Shown here piece after piece: positions 23,946 to 35,731 of a stretch of DNA of 64,000 nucleotides. Position 1 is the first letter of the stretch; each line of letters opens with the position of its first letter. The DNA comes from Spirodela intermedia. Lineage: Eukaryota; Streptophyta; Magnoliopsida; Alismatales; Araceae. A program made the translations under genes and the position numbers. The notes beneath the pieces were generated by a model. It was not told the DNA's origin. It did not search any database and saw nothing but the letters and a program-made list of their open reading frames with translations. The DNA lies in contig LR746267.1 in assembly GCA_902729315.2 (NCBI GenBank), positions 1,789,501 through 1,853,500 on the forward strand, written 5' to 3'.

Positions 23946-24239
23946 CGGGGTAAGAATCCTTGGTCCTGATCAATGAAACTTTAGACTCAAGATGGGGCAG
24001 TTAGACCAATTCGATAAGAATGTGTGGACCCTAGACTCTAAGTCTAACCACGTAACCTAAGTACAGCCAAGCGTACCAATATGCACGATCAACCTAGGAC
24101 AACTTGGGGAAACACTCGACGATGGTAAGTGTGAGGCCCTCTCTGTCCATGTCTAGGCAGACGATAGAGATGAGCTGAGAAAACTTTTCAAAAGATAATT
24201 AAACTTAAGTAACAAGGGGTACAAGGCTAACCTTTGGGG
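23946..24239. other. Intergenic, nothing recognised
   Basis: Possibly part of the same LTR as the neighbouring repeats. Confidence 0.3.
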
Positions 24240-24383
24240 CTGCGTAGCCCGGTGGGTCGTGACGGAGTAGAGATTCGACGAAGGCAGAGACGTCCGGTGA
24301 AGATCGATGCTCAGTGTCGACGGTCGGTCCTAATCGAGAAGTCGCAATAGTCACTGTCGCAAGGCATGGCACAGTCAGCGCGG

Positions 24384-24573
24384 GCGTGGGCCCGCTGGTG
24401 GGCCATCAGGCAGGCTAGCAGGCGTGGGCCCAATGGTGGGCTGAAGGGCATGCTAGTGGGCGTGGGCCTGCTGGTGGGCCGTAGGGCACACTAGCAGGCG
24501 TGGGCCCGATGGTGGGCTGAAGGGCACCCTAGCGGGCATGGGCCCACTGGTGGGCCGAAAGGCACGCTAGCGG
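24384..24573. repeat. Tandem repeat, 38 bases x 5
   Basis: Five consecutive 38-base units begin gcgtgggccc and end gctagc-g. Every unit is exactly 38 bases, with substitutions only. Confidence 0.85.
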
Positions 24574-24678
24574 GCGCGCGCGGCAAGCCGCACGGTGGCC
24601 TTAGGGCACGCGGGCGGCGGTGCCGGGTGGGCGCGCGGGCCGCAGGAACTGGCGCGCGGGGCGCGCGCGGCGGCGGCG

Positions 24679-24798
24679 CTTCAGCGGGAAGGCCGAGCGT
24701 CAGCGGCGCTTCGACGGGAAGGCCGAGCGTCAGCGGCGCTTCGGCGGGAAGGCCGAGCGTCAGCGGCGCTTCGCCGGGAATGCCGAGCGTCGGCGGTT
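24679..24798. repeat. Tandem repeat, 30 bases x 4
   Basis: Four consecutive 30-base units of the form cttc-gcgggaaggccgagc followed by gtcagcggcg. The first three differ mainly at one or two sites; the last has three changes. Because 30 is a multiple of three, open frames pass through it on both strands. Confidence 0.9.
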
Positions 24799-25450
24799 GG
24801 GTGGAGACCCAACCGTCGCCGGAAGGGTCGGCCTTCTCTGGCGGCGCCGGGAAGCGGAGCAGAGGAAGGAGACGATCCGGCCGACGATACTAGGGAGGGT
24901 TGAGCCCTCCCAGTCTAGGCGGCGCTGGAAACGGCGCGACGGCGGCGGATTGTCGGGAAACTCCGGCGGGGGCCTGTGAGGAGCTTGGACGGGATCTGGC
25001 TCGTCGGCACGGCAGCGGGGTCTCTCCCGACGTCGGCGGCAGGCAGGCGTTTGTCGGCGAACGGCCAGGGACTGGGCGGAGAGACGGATGGTGGCTCCGG
25101 CGAGTTTAGGGTAGAGTTCCGGAGGAAGAGGCGGCAGTCGAACCAGGAGTCGAGAGACTCCGGCGGAGTGCTCGGCGATGGCTCGTAGGGAGGCGACGCA
25201 AGCACCTTTCATCACGACGGCGTGACGGGGTTCCAGCAGAGGCGGCGGCGGTTACAGCGGCAACCGCGACCGTTTCGTCCGGTGACGGTGGCGAACTCCC
25301 GGGCGGCAATGAGATGGCCGGCGGCAGCAATGGTCTCAGGCAGCGGCGGGACTTCTCGGGCAGCAGCGTCACGAGGCACGAAGTCCTCGAAGGGGTATCG
25401 GCGGCCTTCCTTTTCCTCCTTCCCTCCCTATTCTAGGTCACGAGGAAGAT

Positions 25451-25999
25451 AATTCACAACGATAATTTCTCTCAAAATATACGGCGCTCTCTTGAGGGGG
25501 GTCCTACCTCCCCTTATATGGGGGCCCACAAGTGGGCTAAGGGGAGGTGGGCCCACTTGAGGCCCTCAAGCCCATAAGCCACAAAGGCTACAAAAGGGGC
25601 TTAATAGGCCTCTTAAAGAGAGACCCAATAAGCTCCCCTAAAAGGAGAAAAGGAGGGCCCTCTTATAGTGCTTAAGTGGGCCTCAAATGAAGACCAAAAT
25701 AAGCCTCAAAAGAGCCCTGAAAAGAAAGACACTTAGATCCCCCCACTAGGGTTGTAATTGGGCTTCAAAGAGAGACTCAATAAAACCCTAAAGAAAGGGA
25801 GACGCAAACAACAACACACACACATAGAATTGGGCCTGCTAACACACAAACGTGAGGCCAAACAAGTCAACGTGAAAATACAAAGGAAGATAATGGTGAG
25901 CTCGAGCTCATCGTCGTCGTGGAGGTGGAATGTTGTTATCCTAAAGGGTTAGGCCATGTAGCGAAAGCTAGGCTCCTTCATCTTCGCGTGTCGATCAAG
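25451..25999. other. Purine/pyrimidine-biased low-complexity DNA
   Basis: Repeated phrases such as gggcccaca, gtgggc and aataggcctct. No gene recognised. Confidence 0.4.
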
Positions 26000-26450
26000 C
26001 TGAACTTGGACAGCCAGCATCTCTTGAGCTGATGGAGATGGGTCCTGCTCGTCATCAACATGCTTGTGTCATGTCTTCTACTCTATTGTGTCAATTGTGC
26101 CCTCCTACTGAGTACACCACAATTTTGCTGTCATGAGTAATTCTTGTAGAGGGTCTTTAGCAACATTCTCCCCTTCTATAAGATCCATCATTCTTATTAG
26201 ATGTTGTCAATGGTGATAGTCTCAGATCAAGTCTTCAAATTACTAGAAGTCTACATCCTTCTCTCATGTAACAGGCACCCATTGTTGTCCTGCCCACTAA
26301 ATGAGGTAAAAAGTATTATAGTGGACATGGTTTTGTCTACCCTTGTCGATCACCTTGTGATCTAATATTGTTGATGCTAGGGTGAAATAGTACACTTATA
26401 TTATTGGTGGAGGTTGATGTGGCCAATTTTGCTTTGAATCTTCCTCATTT
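26000..26450 (-). pseudogene. Ty3/gypsy pol 3' end, chromodomain-like remnant
   Basis: The minus strand has a broken reading with HYNTFYLI-WAGQQWVPVT-EKDVDF and FEDLI, resembling the chromodomain at the end of plant chromovirus pol (YLVKW...W.P...). In-frame stops are frequent. It lies beyond an R1/R2 insertion from the integrase at 28340-29215. Confidence 0.5.
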
Positions 26451-26479
26451 ACATAGTATGTTGATAAGGTTTTATTATC

Positions 26480-27650
26480 ATTAGTTAATAATTAATTAGT
26501 AATATAGTTTTAGCCTTAACTCATGATAAATAGACTTATATTTGTGTTAAATTATGAAAAAAAAAAGTTGATTAATATGATTTTTTGGCAAATTATGTGA
26601 TTTTATGTAAATTTATATAATTTTGATAATCTTATTTTTGAGATAAATGAAGGAAAAGAAAATAAAAGAAAATATAAAAAATATAAAAAGGAAGAACTTG
26701 CTAGCTAGTCGGACCTGCAAGTGGGCTGGAAGCACAATCAGGTGGAGTCTCGAGTAGGGGCTCAAGTAGCTAAGATGGACTAATAAGGGACATGTGTTAG
26801 TCACTCCCCTTCCACATCACTAGTGGCTAGGTAGGCGTGGGGCAAGGAGTGGCTGTACACACGAGAGAGAGAGAGGCTTATTAATTGTAAAATCTTGCTT
26901 TATCATATATATGCCTCAAAACTCATAAAATAACTGATGTGTGACAACTTCTAGAAGCTTTTTAATAATTTTAATACCTAAAATACCTTTTGTTTATAAG
27001 AACAAGATACCCTTATGATGTCACTTTATAAGAGTATTTGTATACTTATTTCATTCTCTCATATAGAAGGACAATTGACGAGGGTTTGAATCTTACTAGA
27101 GTCAAAACTCATATTTTTATTTGATTAAATCATAATTTTTTTGTAGATTTCTAGTGAATGATTAAGTTGTAAGAATCGCTCAATCATCTGTGAAAATCTC
27201 AATAATGTAATTTACAAAGCATCGTTACTAAAATTGATGAATGATTTTAGATGAAACGATTATGAATTCATTGAGGAAATCATCTTTCGTTGATTAACGA
27301 ACAAACTATTATTGAGAAGAAGACAATTTGTTGAAAGACAAGTTGTCACCTCCTAAGAGCATATTAGATGCAATGAAGAACCTTTTCTTGTTGCGTGGAC
27401 CTAAGGATGAAACTTCTTAAGAGGTGCCTCACCTTCATCTAGCTCATCTCCATTAGGTGACAGTCATTAGAGAGTTGCAAAGTCACTATTTTTCTACTCC
27501 GCCAAGTGATAAACACCAAAGATGATTCAATGACCCACTTCATTGATTTTTAAACTTTGCAAGAAGATCTAGAGATTGTCCACATCATCTGTATCCAAGA
27601 AGAGCCTTCAAGGCCATAGATATTGCATGATAATCCTCTCGAACACATAA
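26480..27650 (-). repeat. Dispersed repeat R1, copy B (probable LTR part)
   Basis: Inverted match to 10403-11620. Together with R2 copy B on its right it makes about 1.7 kb of non-coding DNA between the gypsy integrase and the chromodomain-like remnant, consistent with an LTR or nested insertion. Confidence 0.6.
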
Positions 27651-27699
27651 AATTTTGACGATTGCTATTGCGAAGCTAAAACTCTGCCTTCTTACTTTA

Positions 27700-28245
27700 A
27701 ACCTTATCTTTACTTAATTTAGTGATACTTTGTGAGATCTTAAGTTTCAAAACTTGTTTTGTTAAATTATAATTCTTCTAGATTTTATAGAACTTAATTT
27801 GACCCATTAAATAATTTGTAATTGCTTACATAAGAATTGTTAGGTGAAACTCTATTTTTGTTGGATTCATGTTCATTTGATGCTGACATCATCATAACAT
27901 CACACTCTTATTCCTCTTTTTTTTGTGAATTTTAAATATATTTATATTTATAATTTAATTACAAAATCATATTCTTTTAGGAAAATTTTAAAATATCATC
28001 CAATATTATCTTACATCCTTGTGATTGACTTGAAAATTCTTCACTCTTTTTGGAATATTTTGTCAAATTATAATTGATTTATTTGTTCCGAAATATTTTT
28101 AAAAATCTAAATATTAGAATTTTCTAATTTTATAAATTTTAAATTTATGTGATTTATTATACAACTACTAAGTCACGTCATATGCCTTCATTAGAGAGAT
28201 GTGGAAAACTAAGTGTACAAGAAGACAAGGTGGGAGTTAAAGTCG
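27700..28245 (-). repeat. Dispersed repeat R2, copy B
   Basis: Inverted match to 22975-23445. Read on the minus strand it precedes R1, so R2 plus R1 probably form one LTR. Confidence 0.5.
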
Positions 28246-28339
28246 ATAAGCTAACCACCTTACCCGAACCATGATTTGGAAAGATCCATTGGACTAAGGT
28301 ATCGATCTATTATGGTGTTTTTGTTTTTAGAGGCTCTTA

Positions 28340-29215
28340 TGGGCAAGGTAGATATAGAGTAATACCCAATCACTCATTGCGTACTTGACTTCTTGTTGAT
28401 GCCAATGAACATTCTTCTTCATCATCTATGTTGCCCTTGGTAGTGCTTCTCGAGCCTCTTCAATGAGGTTGTTGCAGTTCTTGGCGAATTAGTAGGCAGC
28501 TATTAAATATCTTGGACCTTGTTATTTGATAAGTTCTAGAGCTTAGAGATTGTGGACCCATGGTCAATTCAAATGGTGAGTGTCCCATAGACAAACTATT
28601 GGATGTTGTGGATGAATTGGGTGACATCAAGTAGCTTGACCTAATTATCCTCTCGTGTTGTGATGTAGTGCTGTAAATATTCTTCTAGCATCCCATTAAC
28701 TTACTCTATCTGTCCATCTATCTATGGATGTAAGGTGGTAAAAAAGTTAAGTTTACAACTAAGAAGAGTGAAGAGAGTTGACTAGAACCATCTTGTGAAG
28801 AGGGATCACAATCAGAGACAATACTGTGGGGTATCCCCACAACTTGACTATGTGTGTCAGGAAGAGCCTTGCAATCTCTTCTGCTTTACACTCGGACCAT
28901 GTAGGTATAAAGATCACATATTTGAAAAACCTATTGACCACAACTAAGATGGTGTCATGGTCACCCACTCATGGGAGGCCTGTGATGAAGTCCATGGACA
29001 ATGATTCTCACGGTCCCTCCAAGATGGACAGGGACTCCAATGTTCGTGCACATTCCATCATTCCATTTTCTCTTGTTGGTAGATCAAAGACAAGCAGACA
29101 TATATTTCCACATCCTGCTCCATGTTGGGTCAAAAGTAGCTACTAGCAAACAAAGCATTTATTTGTTAATGTCTAGGATATCCTACATGTGGTGCATCAT
29201 GATATCTTGCACTTG
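28340..29215 (-). pseudogene. Ty3/gypsy integrase remnant
   Basis: The minus strand reads, in order, a zinc-finger side (HDAPHVGYP, then YFxPNMEQDVEIYV and a CLxxQQ-like part), then GDHDTILVVVNRFFKYVIF of the integrase core, ECKAEEIARLFLTHIVKLWG, and a degraded DGQIE-VNGMLEEYLQHY block. This is the canonical chromovirus order. Frameshifts and stops make it non-functional. Confidence 0.85.
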
Positions 29216-29279
29216 AAAAATGACGCATATTCTTGGGTTAGTTTGTTTTAGAAATGATGATGTCATTTGATGAGGCGGC

Positions 29280-30310
29280 ATCGTATTCCAGCAACAGCTG
29301 TTGCACTATCATTGTCATATTACCGTGGATTCAAACCGCAACATTCATCATCCTATCAGCAAGAAGATAGTTGTGAATATTCCCTCAATTTCTTCGCCTC
29401 TATCGGCATCAAGCATCCACCGTTCGCACATTTGGACTTCAGGAAAAAGAGAATGTTCGTGACTACCCTGTTGATCTCATGTGGTTCGGTGTGTGAACGG
29501 TCAGGGAAGCCCCGAAACTTGGTTTAAATTCAATTTATTCTATTGATCCCTTCATCTTCTTCGTTGGTCAGACCCTTATTAAGGAGGCATTCTCTTCACT
29601 GGCATCGAGACGTCGTTTACATCTTGACTGGCGCCCCCTTAGAACGGAACCCCCCACCGACTCCCTACAGCCACTTGGGTGGTATAAATTGGAAACGAGA
29701 TCTGACTAGTTTAGCATCGTACCAGATAAATTATAGCTCATTGAATTAAATGGTAAAATCTGCCCTCATGAGCAGCTTCCTGAATAGGCTACGGCAAATT
29801 ATAGGATAGATAGGGAGTGACACGTACACGTTCAAGATAGCCCATTGTGATGGACTACATCACCCTGGGTGTTGAATTTGCTATATTTTAACATATAGTA
29901 TAATGCTCACCAGATCCTCGGAACTAAAACCAAGTCATTAAAGCGACGATATGAGTAAATAGAGAAAATAATTATATAACCAACCCAATCCTTCTTTATT
30001 CTTGGTTAAGCATTTTTTCTGCAGAAAACAATCCTTAGTTTTCTTTGAAACATGGCGGAATCACGTCTTCTAGAGTTTAGAATGATATTGAGAACCTCAT
30101 GCGGGTTGCGACAGTTGATTAATGATAGCCTAAATTTAAATAGCATCATCTCCGGTTAGTCAACAAAACTTGTGACGGTCAAGTTTATCTCATTTATTTT
30201 TTCCATCAAACAGCAAAAGCAGTTCTCTTCCCTGCGATATAAAGACAATGAAAACGATAGCGAACCCGATGAAACAAATATGGAAAGCCGGAGTTTGATT
30301 GGCTAGTTTT
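29280..30310 (+). repeat. Long dispersed repeat D, copy B
   Basis: Direct-orientation match to 13600-14830, with about 200 bases fewer in the middle. It ends in the same gatataaagacaa region and the same gaaac-aatatg-aaag phrase. Confidence 0.65.
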
Positions 30311-30949
30311 CCCCCACAATGTAATAATAGTTCAGACGTCTAACCATATGATCTAATGGAGGAGTGCTCTAACGAAAAAACAATTGGCGAATAAAAGGTA
30401 GGCTTATTGATAACTACTGGTTTCTTCTTATGATAATTGATCCGGGACTCTAGTGGGTAAGCATTTAGTCCGTAGCATCTAAAAGGGTAGGTCAACAACA
30501 CTATCCTGTTATATAGAAGAAAAAACGGCACCATGTTACTAATAATAATGGCATGACGACTACTACACTAGCTTTAATTCGAGAATGAGAAAAAAAACGT
30601 ACAATACCATACAGCATTATTTTATGTAAACGGTTCAGGATATCATTTGCAGTATACTTTATCAATATAGCCCCTTCTATCATGTCTGTGAACCATACTT
30701 TTTGCAAGTCCAAAGTTTCTTCTCTTCCAACAAGAGGACATCCAAATAAGCCTGCGGTGGAATGTGTCAGAATGTAGAGTCGATAAATAATCCAAACGTC
30801 CAAGGGGCTTAATAAGCGAGTATTAAAATCGGTTGTGGAAGAACAAACTTTCTGAGGCGCTCGAAGGAAAAAACCAACTGTTTTCCGTTACAAGGACCTA
30901 ATGGCTGCTGGTTATATTCCCCAATATTTTCCATAGCAGGGTTCTCACC
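30311..30949. other. Intergenic, nothing recognised
   Basis: No conserved frame; AT-rich. Confidence 0.4.
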
Positions 30950-31384
30950 AATAGAAACCAGATACTACGACGAAATAGGTAATTGGAGACGAGGATACCG
31001 CCACCATAGTAACATCAAAATCGAATTGGATTGCTTCAAAAAAATTACACTATGAAATTATTCGTACGTGAACATACACTAAATAACGGGGCACAAGCCA
31101 ATGTGAGGACTAGAAGATAACAATGAACGACTTTCCATGAGGAGCGTGCCAAACATTCAAATCCCTCCGTCGGCTCCGTATCTTGTGGGGTGATGGTAGC
31201 GGAGGAAGAGGTCAGCGAGAAAAAGATGCAGCGACCTGTTTAGCAAAAGTCAGATGAGATTAAAGAGCTCTTCGCTATTGACTTATGAATACAGATTGAC
31301 GTCTACCTCTGATAGCGAAATCCATGGACACTTGCCACGACGTGTGTGGTTCCTTCCGACCCATCCTACTAGTTACTATAAATA
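30950..31384 (+). promoter_or_regulatory. Type-B promoter module with TATA box, for 31481
   Basis: The module is shared with 33830-34150, 47680-48055 and 53400-53795. It ends with TATAAATA at 31377-31384, about 97 bases before the start codon. Long conservation of this non-coding block among the paralogues suggests either recent duplication or retained regulatory sites; the sequence alone does not decide. Confidence 0.65.
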
Positions 31385-31480
31385 GCATCCCTCATCACTG
31401 CTCGGCTAGCACCAACGCGCCCGCCCCCGAAGTGCCCCAACCCTCAGATTCTCAAGTCCCCCCGTGGCCCCGGGAAAGAG

Positions 31481-31804
31481 ATGGCCACCACCTGCAAGAC
31501 CCCCGTCTCGCCGGCTGCCGCTGTTCTCCTGTTTCTTATCGCAGCCGCTGCCCTTGCCCCGGCATCAGCCAGCAGAATAACGACTTACGCGGTGCCCGGC
31601 TGCAAGGGGAGAAGCTTGACTTGGAGATGTGGTGCATGCCACAACTTCGGCATCTACAATAAAGGCTACTTCTTCGACTACACTGGGGGCCAGATCGCCC
31701 TGTTCTACTACAGCACGGGCTGCCAAGGCCGCTACGAAACCCTCGCCAGGGACACCATCCGTTGCTATCTCCGCCTATATAAAAGCATCCGCCTAATATG
31801 CTAG
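31481..31804 (+). CDS. MiAMP1-like secreted peptide, type B
   Basis: The predicted product is 107 residues: a signal peptide of about 30 residues (VLLFLIAAAAL, ending P-A-S-A) and a 77-residue mature domain. The six cysteines are spaced C-x8-C-x2-C-x27-C-x13-C-x11-C. The second and third cysteines form CGAC rather than the CGC of type A; the other spacings match type A exactly, so the fold is inferred to be the same. Typical blocks are WRCGACHNFG, KGYFFDYTGGQ and KSIRLIC. This is the most regular type-B member. The start shares its agATGGCCACC context with its paralogues. AATAAA is at 31884. Confidence 0.9.
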   Translation: MATTCKTPVSPAAAVLLFLIAAAALAPASASRITTYAVPGCKGRSLTWRCGACHNFGIYNKGYFFDYTGGQIALFYYSTGCQGRYETLARDTIRCYLRLYKSIRLIC

Positions 31805-31883
31805 CCGTGAGCTGTCTACCGAACTGGCTTCCAGTTAGTGCCCTGATCGTGTAGTAACGGGCCCTCATAAAAAAATCCTACGA

Positions 31884-31889
31884 AATAAA
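31884..31889 (+). promoter_or_regulatory. Polyadenylation signal of the gene at 31481
   Basis: AATAAA, followed by the conserved ggagc-cgg-agccttct-gtgctgaat block found after every type-B gene. Confidence 0.55.
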
Positions 31890-32600
31890 GGAGCTCGGGA
31901 GCCTTCTAGTGCTGAATATGCGTACTTTTTGTCATCACGAAATTACCAGGTGTTACGCGACATCCAAAGCTCTGGCATCCTCGGTACAAGGAATCCCTCT
32001 TCTTGCATTCTAACATCAAACACGCACGCACACATAAAGAGATATAGAAATTTGTCTGGATATAAATTCCACTTGAACCTTTCACTGTTCATTAAGTTCA
32101 TCAGACCAACCTGACCTCGACGGAATTTAGCCTGAACTCTACTGGTTTCGTCAATCCAAGTGGCATGAAGTTACTAGTAAAGAGCTATCAAGTATGGCTA
32201 TAGCTTTTACTCGTGGATGTAACAAGGATAATAAAGAGAACTTGCTACCAAAGTTGCATCGTTTAATGCTTCATTTCAGCGTAATACCTTTGGAAACATG
32301 ACCCTTTTAACACACTAGAATCGAACTCACTTTTATATTACAGATCCATGCCTTTCAATAGAATAGTCGAACTCACTTTTTCATTGTATAACCACGCCAT
32401 TTCAGTCTTAAATACACCGAAATAGGAAAGCTGGGAATAATGGGAGAAAGATGGAGAGGGTTCAGGATTTTACCCTACCACTTTTCACTCATAACAGTTT
32501 TCTGGAGAAGTTGATAAGGCGGGGAACTCAAGATCCACACAGCAAAAGAAACAAACGAATAAAGGGAGATTTTATTAGTAAGCAAGCAGTTTTCTGTTTT
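31890..32600 (+). repeat. Conserved type-B 3' flank
   Basis: It matches 39370-39850 after the pseudogene at 38962 (for example gattttaccctaccacctttc-ct, cgaataaaggg-gatttt) and, near 32040-32135, the reverse complement of bases 1-90. No coding content. Confidence 0.6.
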
Positions 32601-33319
32601 ACTTCATGGAGAATAAATTAAAAAGGTACATTTATGTATATTTGAAACCAATTTGGAGATGAGTAAGCAAACACAGCACGTTATTTTGTATGATAGTCAG
32701 CTTCTATAGCATTACGACTCAAGATGGCATAAGAACTTTAGTTACGTAAACATGTGGATTATTCCGATCTCTATATTTCTTCTCACGCTACCTGTAGTTT
32801 TTGATAGAATTGTGGGAGAGCTAAATTTAATTAGAACCTCCAATCTTGCATCATTCTGGGATACTATACAACCAAAGGCCATGTTGGAGGATAAATAAAG
32901 ATACAATTGAGATTTACTGTTACATCAAGTTATATTTACGTCATTTCACCGGAGGTTTTGAACTTTGAAAAGAGATACGAAGGTATCTACAGCATAAAGT
33001 GGATAACTGCAATGAAAAAATGTTCCGAGGAGCCCATTAGCAGAAAATCTGAGGACAGCCCACGAATAAGGTTCATTGCGTTGAATGTTCTGGTTCCCGT
33101 TGATCAACCATGAAGGATTTCTTCCCCGCCGTTAAAGACGTTCTTGTAGGAATTATGCCCACTAAAGTCGTAAGGAGCATAAGATCTTAGCGTTACCGGT
33201 ATAATACAGATGGTATCTGCTGAGTCGGTCGCGACTCCGCGGTAGAATAGAAAACTCAACTCTTCAGGAATGCGAATATCAGCATAGTACGACGTAGGTG
33301 TAACTGACAGTGGTAGACG
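32601..33319. other. Intergenic, nothing recognised
   Basis: No conserved frame or family motif. Confidence 0.4.
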
Positions 33320-34176
33320 TGGAAAGCATTTTGCCGCTCGTGTCCCAGTCGTTTCACGGAAGTTGCCACTCGAGAATAATGTCACGGAATCAATGCCGAA
33401 CTCTGTTCGATTCTCGCCCCAAACCGGCCTTGATTGCCATAAAGGCGCCAAGCAGCCTGTTCACGCCGCGGAAGACTGTTCTTCGCCAACGGGTACTGCT
33501 ATTCTCTCCCGTGGAAGGCCCCGCTTCGCCTCTCCACGCTCGAATCCCCTCTTCATTTAGATGGGAAAGCCCTCCCAGCGCTTCCCCCTTTATTAGCCGA
33601 TCCGAAGAGCTCGGGAGGGCACTTGCCAGCTGCCTATCGTTTTGATGGTGCTGACGATATTACAGAAGGAAATCGCGAGGTACTTCGAATATGGCATGAT
33701 TTGAGCCAGTTAGAGCGTTATAATGAAGTCAATAACCCTTTAATACGGGTTGTTGCACCGGCAGATACGGACGTGAATATTTTCCGCTCTAGGCTTGTTC
33801 AAAATAGAAACCAGACACTAGGATGAAAGTAGCCAACTGGAGAAGACGGCACCGCCACCATAGTGACACCAAAATCGAATTGGATTACTTCAAAAAGATT
33901 ACAAGCGGCACAAGCGGATGTGAGGACTGGAAGGTAATAATGAACGACTTTCCACGAGCAGCGTGACAAAACTTCTGATACTTGGCTCCGTATCTTCTGG
34001 ATGATGGGAGTGGAGGAAAATATCAGCGAGAAAAAGATAGATATAGCGACCTACAGACGTCAAATCAGACTAACGAGTGCCCTACTATTCACGTCTATCC
34101 CTGATGCCAAAATCCGTGGACACTTGCCACGACGCCCGTACTACAAATATCAAGGATCGCGCCTGAGGGACAGCAG
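33320..34176 (+). promoter_or_regulatory. Upstream module and promoter of the gene at 38962, now separated from it
   Basis: The first part (33330-33620) is GC-rich and shared with 47080-47470 and partly 52985-53170. The next (33620-33830) is shared with 47480-47700 and 53190-53410. The last (33830-34176) is the type-B promoter, with a degraded TATA (TACAAATA near 34142). The 5' flank ends gggacagcag at the copia insertion; the paralogue at 48164 continues without a break as gggacagcagctcatca. Confidence 0.7.
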
Positions 34177-34535
34177 TGATGGTGTTAAGCCCAGTCAAAT
34201 AAAGTGCGCGTAAAGATCGCCAGAAACGGAGACGCTCAGACCGATTCTCTGGCGACGACTGTTTCAAGTTCTTTACCGTTTTTCTTTACGTATTTATTTT
34301 GTTTTAATCCTGACCGTCTATCTCAGTCAAGTTATATGACTGAAATAAGAGCTACGTGGGAACATGGGTCCCACGAATTGTAACTGCCTTAACCGACCGT
34401 TACATTTCTCTCTTCTATAAAATGTAACCTTTGTGTTCGATGAAAAGAACAAGGAGAAAGGCTGCTTTGTTTTCGTTGAAAACATCCGTGCTTTGATCCT
34501 TCCTCATTCTCTCTCCAGATCCTGTGATCCTAACA
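34177..34535 (+). repeat. Copia 5' LTR
   Basis: Begins TGATGGTGTTAAG and ends CCTAACA. It contains a TATA-like TATAAAA near 34417. Confidence 0.93.
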
Positions 34536-34537
34536 TT

Positions 34538-34549
34538 TGGTATCAGAGC
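34538..34549 (+). promoter_or_regulatory. Copia primer-binding site
   Basis: TGGTATCAGAGC, complementary to the 3' end of plant initiator-methionine tRNA, starts two bases after the 5' LTR. Confidence 0.92.
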
Positions 34550-34571
34550 TGTGTTGCAGAGAGAAGACGAA

Positions 34572-35374
34572 ATGCCGCGCCGAGGAGATGCTACAGAAAG
34601 TGAGAGCTTGCTCGCCACGAGTCGAGCCACGAAAGGTCCTGGAGACGCCGGTTATCCTGGTACTTTTCCAATCTTTAACAAGACTAATTACCCGTTGTGG
34701 GCAATGCGTATGCAACTCTGTTTGGAAGCTCATAGCTTGTGGGATGCTATTGAGTCTAATTTGGTGGCAAGGAAGAAGGACCGGCACATTCAAACTCAGC
34801 TCGACATCACCAAGACGGCGAAAGAAACTTGGGAACTTCTCAAGTCCACGCACGTAGGAGTAGCTCGCCTCATGAAAACGAGACTTCAATCTCTCCGGCG
34901 TGAATTCGAGATGCTGCAAATGGGAGATGAAGAGAACATGACAGATTTCTCTGGGAAATTGTCTTGTCTTGTCACTCAGATCAGAAATCTGGGTGAAAAA
35001 GTGGAAGAAGGCACAGTGGGAGCAAAGCTTCTCAGAGCAACTCCTGCAAAATTTGATCCACTCACAACATCTCTTGAGCAATTTAGAGATATCGACACAA
35101 TGCCTTTTGAAGAAGCTGTGGGATCTCTTAAGATCTATGAAGAGAAACTCCAAAATCGGCAAGAGCGAAAAGAACAAGTTCTTTTAACTCACAGAACTGA
35201 GAAAACAAAGGGTGGAAATCCTTGTGGTGGAGGACATGGCCAAGGTCGGGGGCGTGGCCGAGGAAGAGGATGAAGCAATGGGAGAGGCTCGGATAAAAGC
35301 TAGAAGCCTTGTGACAAATCCACAGTGAAATGCTTCAACTGTGATAAAATGGGGCATTATGCCTCTATATGCAA
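34572..35374 (+). pseudogene. Copia gag
   Basis: An open frame of 233 codons from ATG 34572 to TGA 35273 carries the gag/UBN2-type core (NKTNYPLWAMRMQLCLEAHS, then an ALW-like and a LxxLKxxY region) and a Gly/Arg-rich end. The zinc knuckle C-x2-C-x4-H-x4-C (CFNCDKMGHYASIC) lies just past the stop, near 35331-35374, in a different frame. The gag is therefore truncated before its nucleic-acid-binding part. Confidence 0.85.
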
Positions 35375-35476
35375 TGTAGAGAAAAAGGAAGAAAAAGCTC
35401 ACCTCGCAAAGACTGAAAAGAGACTGAGTCAATGCTTCTAATGGCTACAATTGAAGAAGTCATGTTATAAGGCACA

Positions 35477-35731
35477 ATGGAAGCTCAGATTGAAGAAGGA
35501 ATGTGGTACTTAGACACAGGTGACAGAAATCATTTGACTAGAAATCAAAACTTGTTTGGTGAACTCACTGAATCACCTAGTGGAGGGGTGAAATTCGGCG
35601 ACGGTTCAAACATTGACATCTCAAGCAGAGGCAGCATTCTAGTGAGTTGTCAAGATGAAAGTAAGTTGACTCTCAGTAATGTCCTTTACGTTTCAAGGCT
35701 TAAGACCCACATACTCAGTCTCGGCCGATAA
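35477..35731 (+). pseudogene. Copia protease region
   Basis: The reading MWYLDTGDRNHLT contains the aspartic-protease D-T-G site and the histidine-threonine context typical of plant copia. It ends at a stop before the integrase and is separated from gag by stops. Confidence 0.85.

Larger units (their letters stand above)
24240..25450. other. GC-rich island with overlapping long open frames
   Basis: A sharp GC-rich block in AT-rich surroundings. Several frames stay open on both strands (longest about 150 codons, minus strand 24760-25215), as expected from GC richness. The readings are Arg/Ala/Pro/Gly-rich with no domain I recognise. It includes two clean tandem repeats. The position next to gypsy fragments suggests LTR or leader DNA of a retroelement, but an unrelated lost gene cannot be excluded. 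Confidence 0.5.

Noticed and set aside
24384-24798. CRISPR-like regular repeats
   Set aside because: Units are directly adjacent with no spacers, in a plant genome; they are minisatellites.
24595-25452. Several overlapping frames of 70-150 codons on both strands
   Set aside because: GC richness and tandem repeats explain the open frames; no domain is present in any of them.
34530-35177. 215-codon minus-strand frame
   Set aside because: It is antisense to the copia gag, which has clear gag motifs and follows the primer-binding site.
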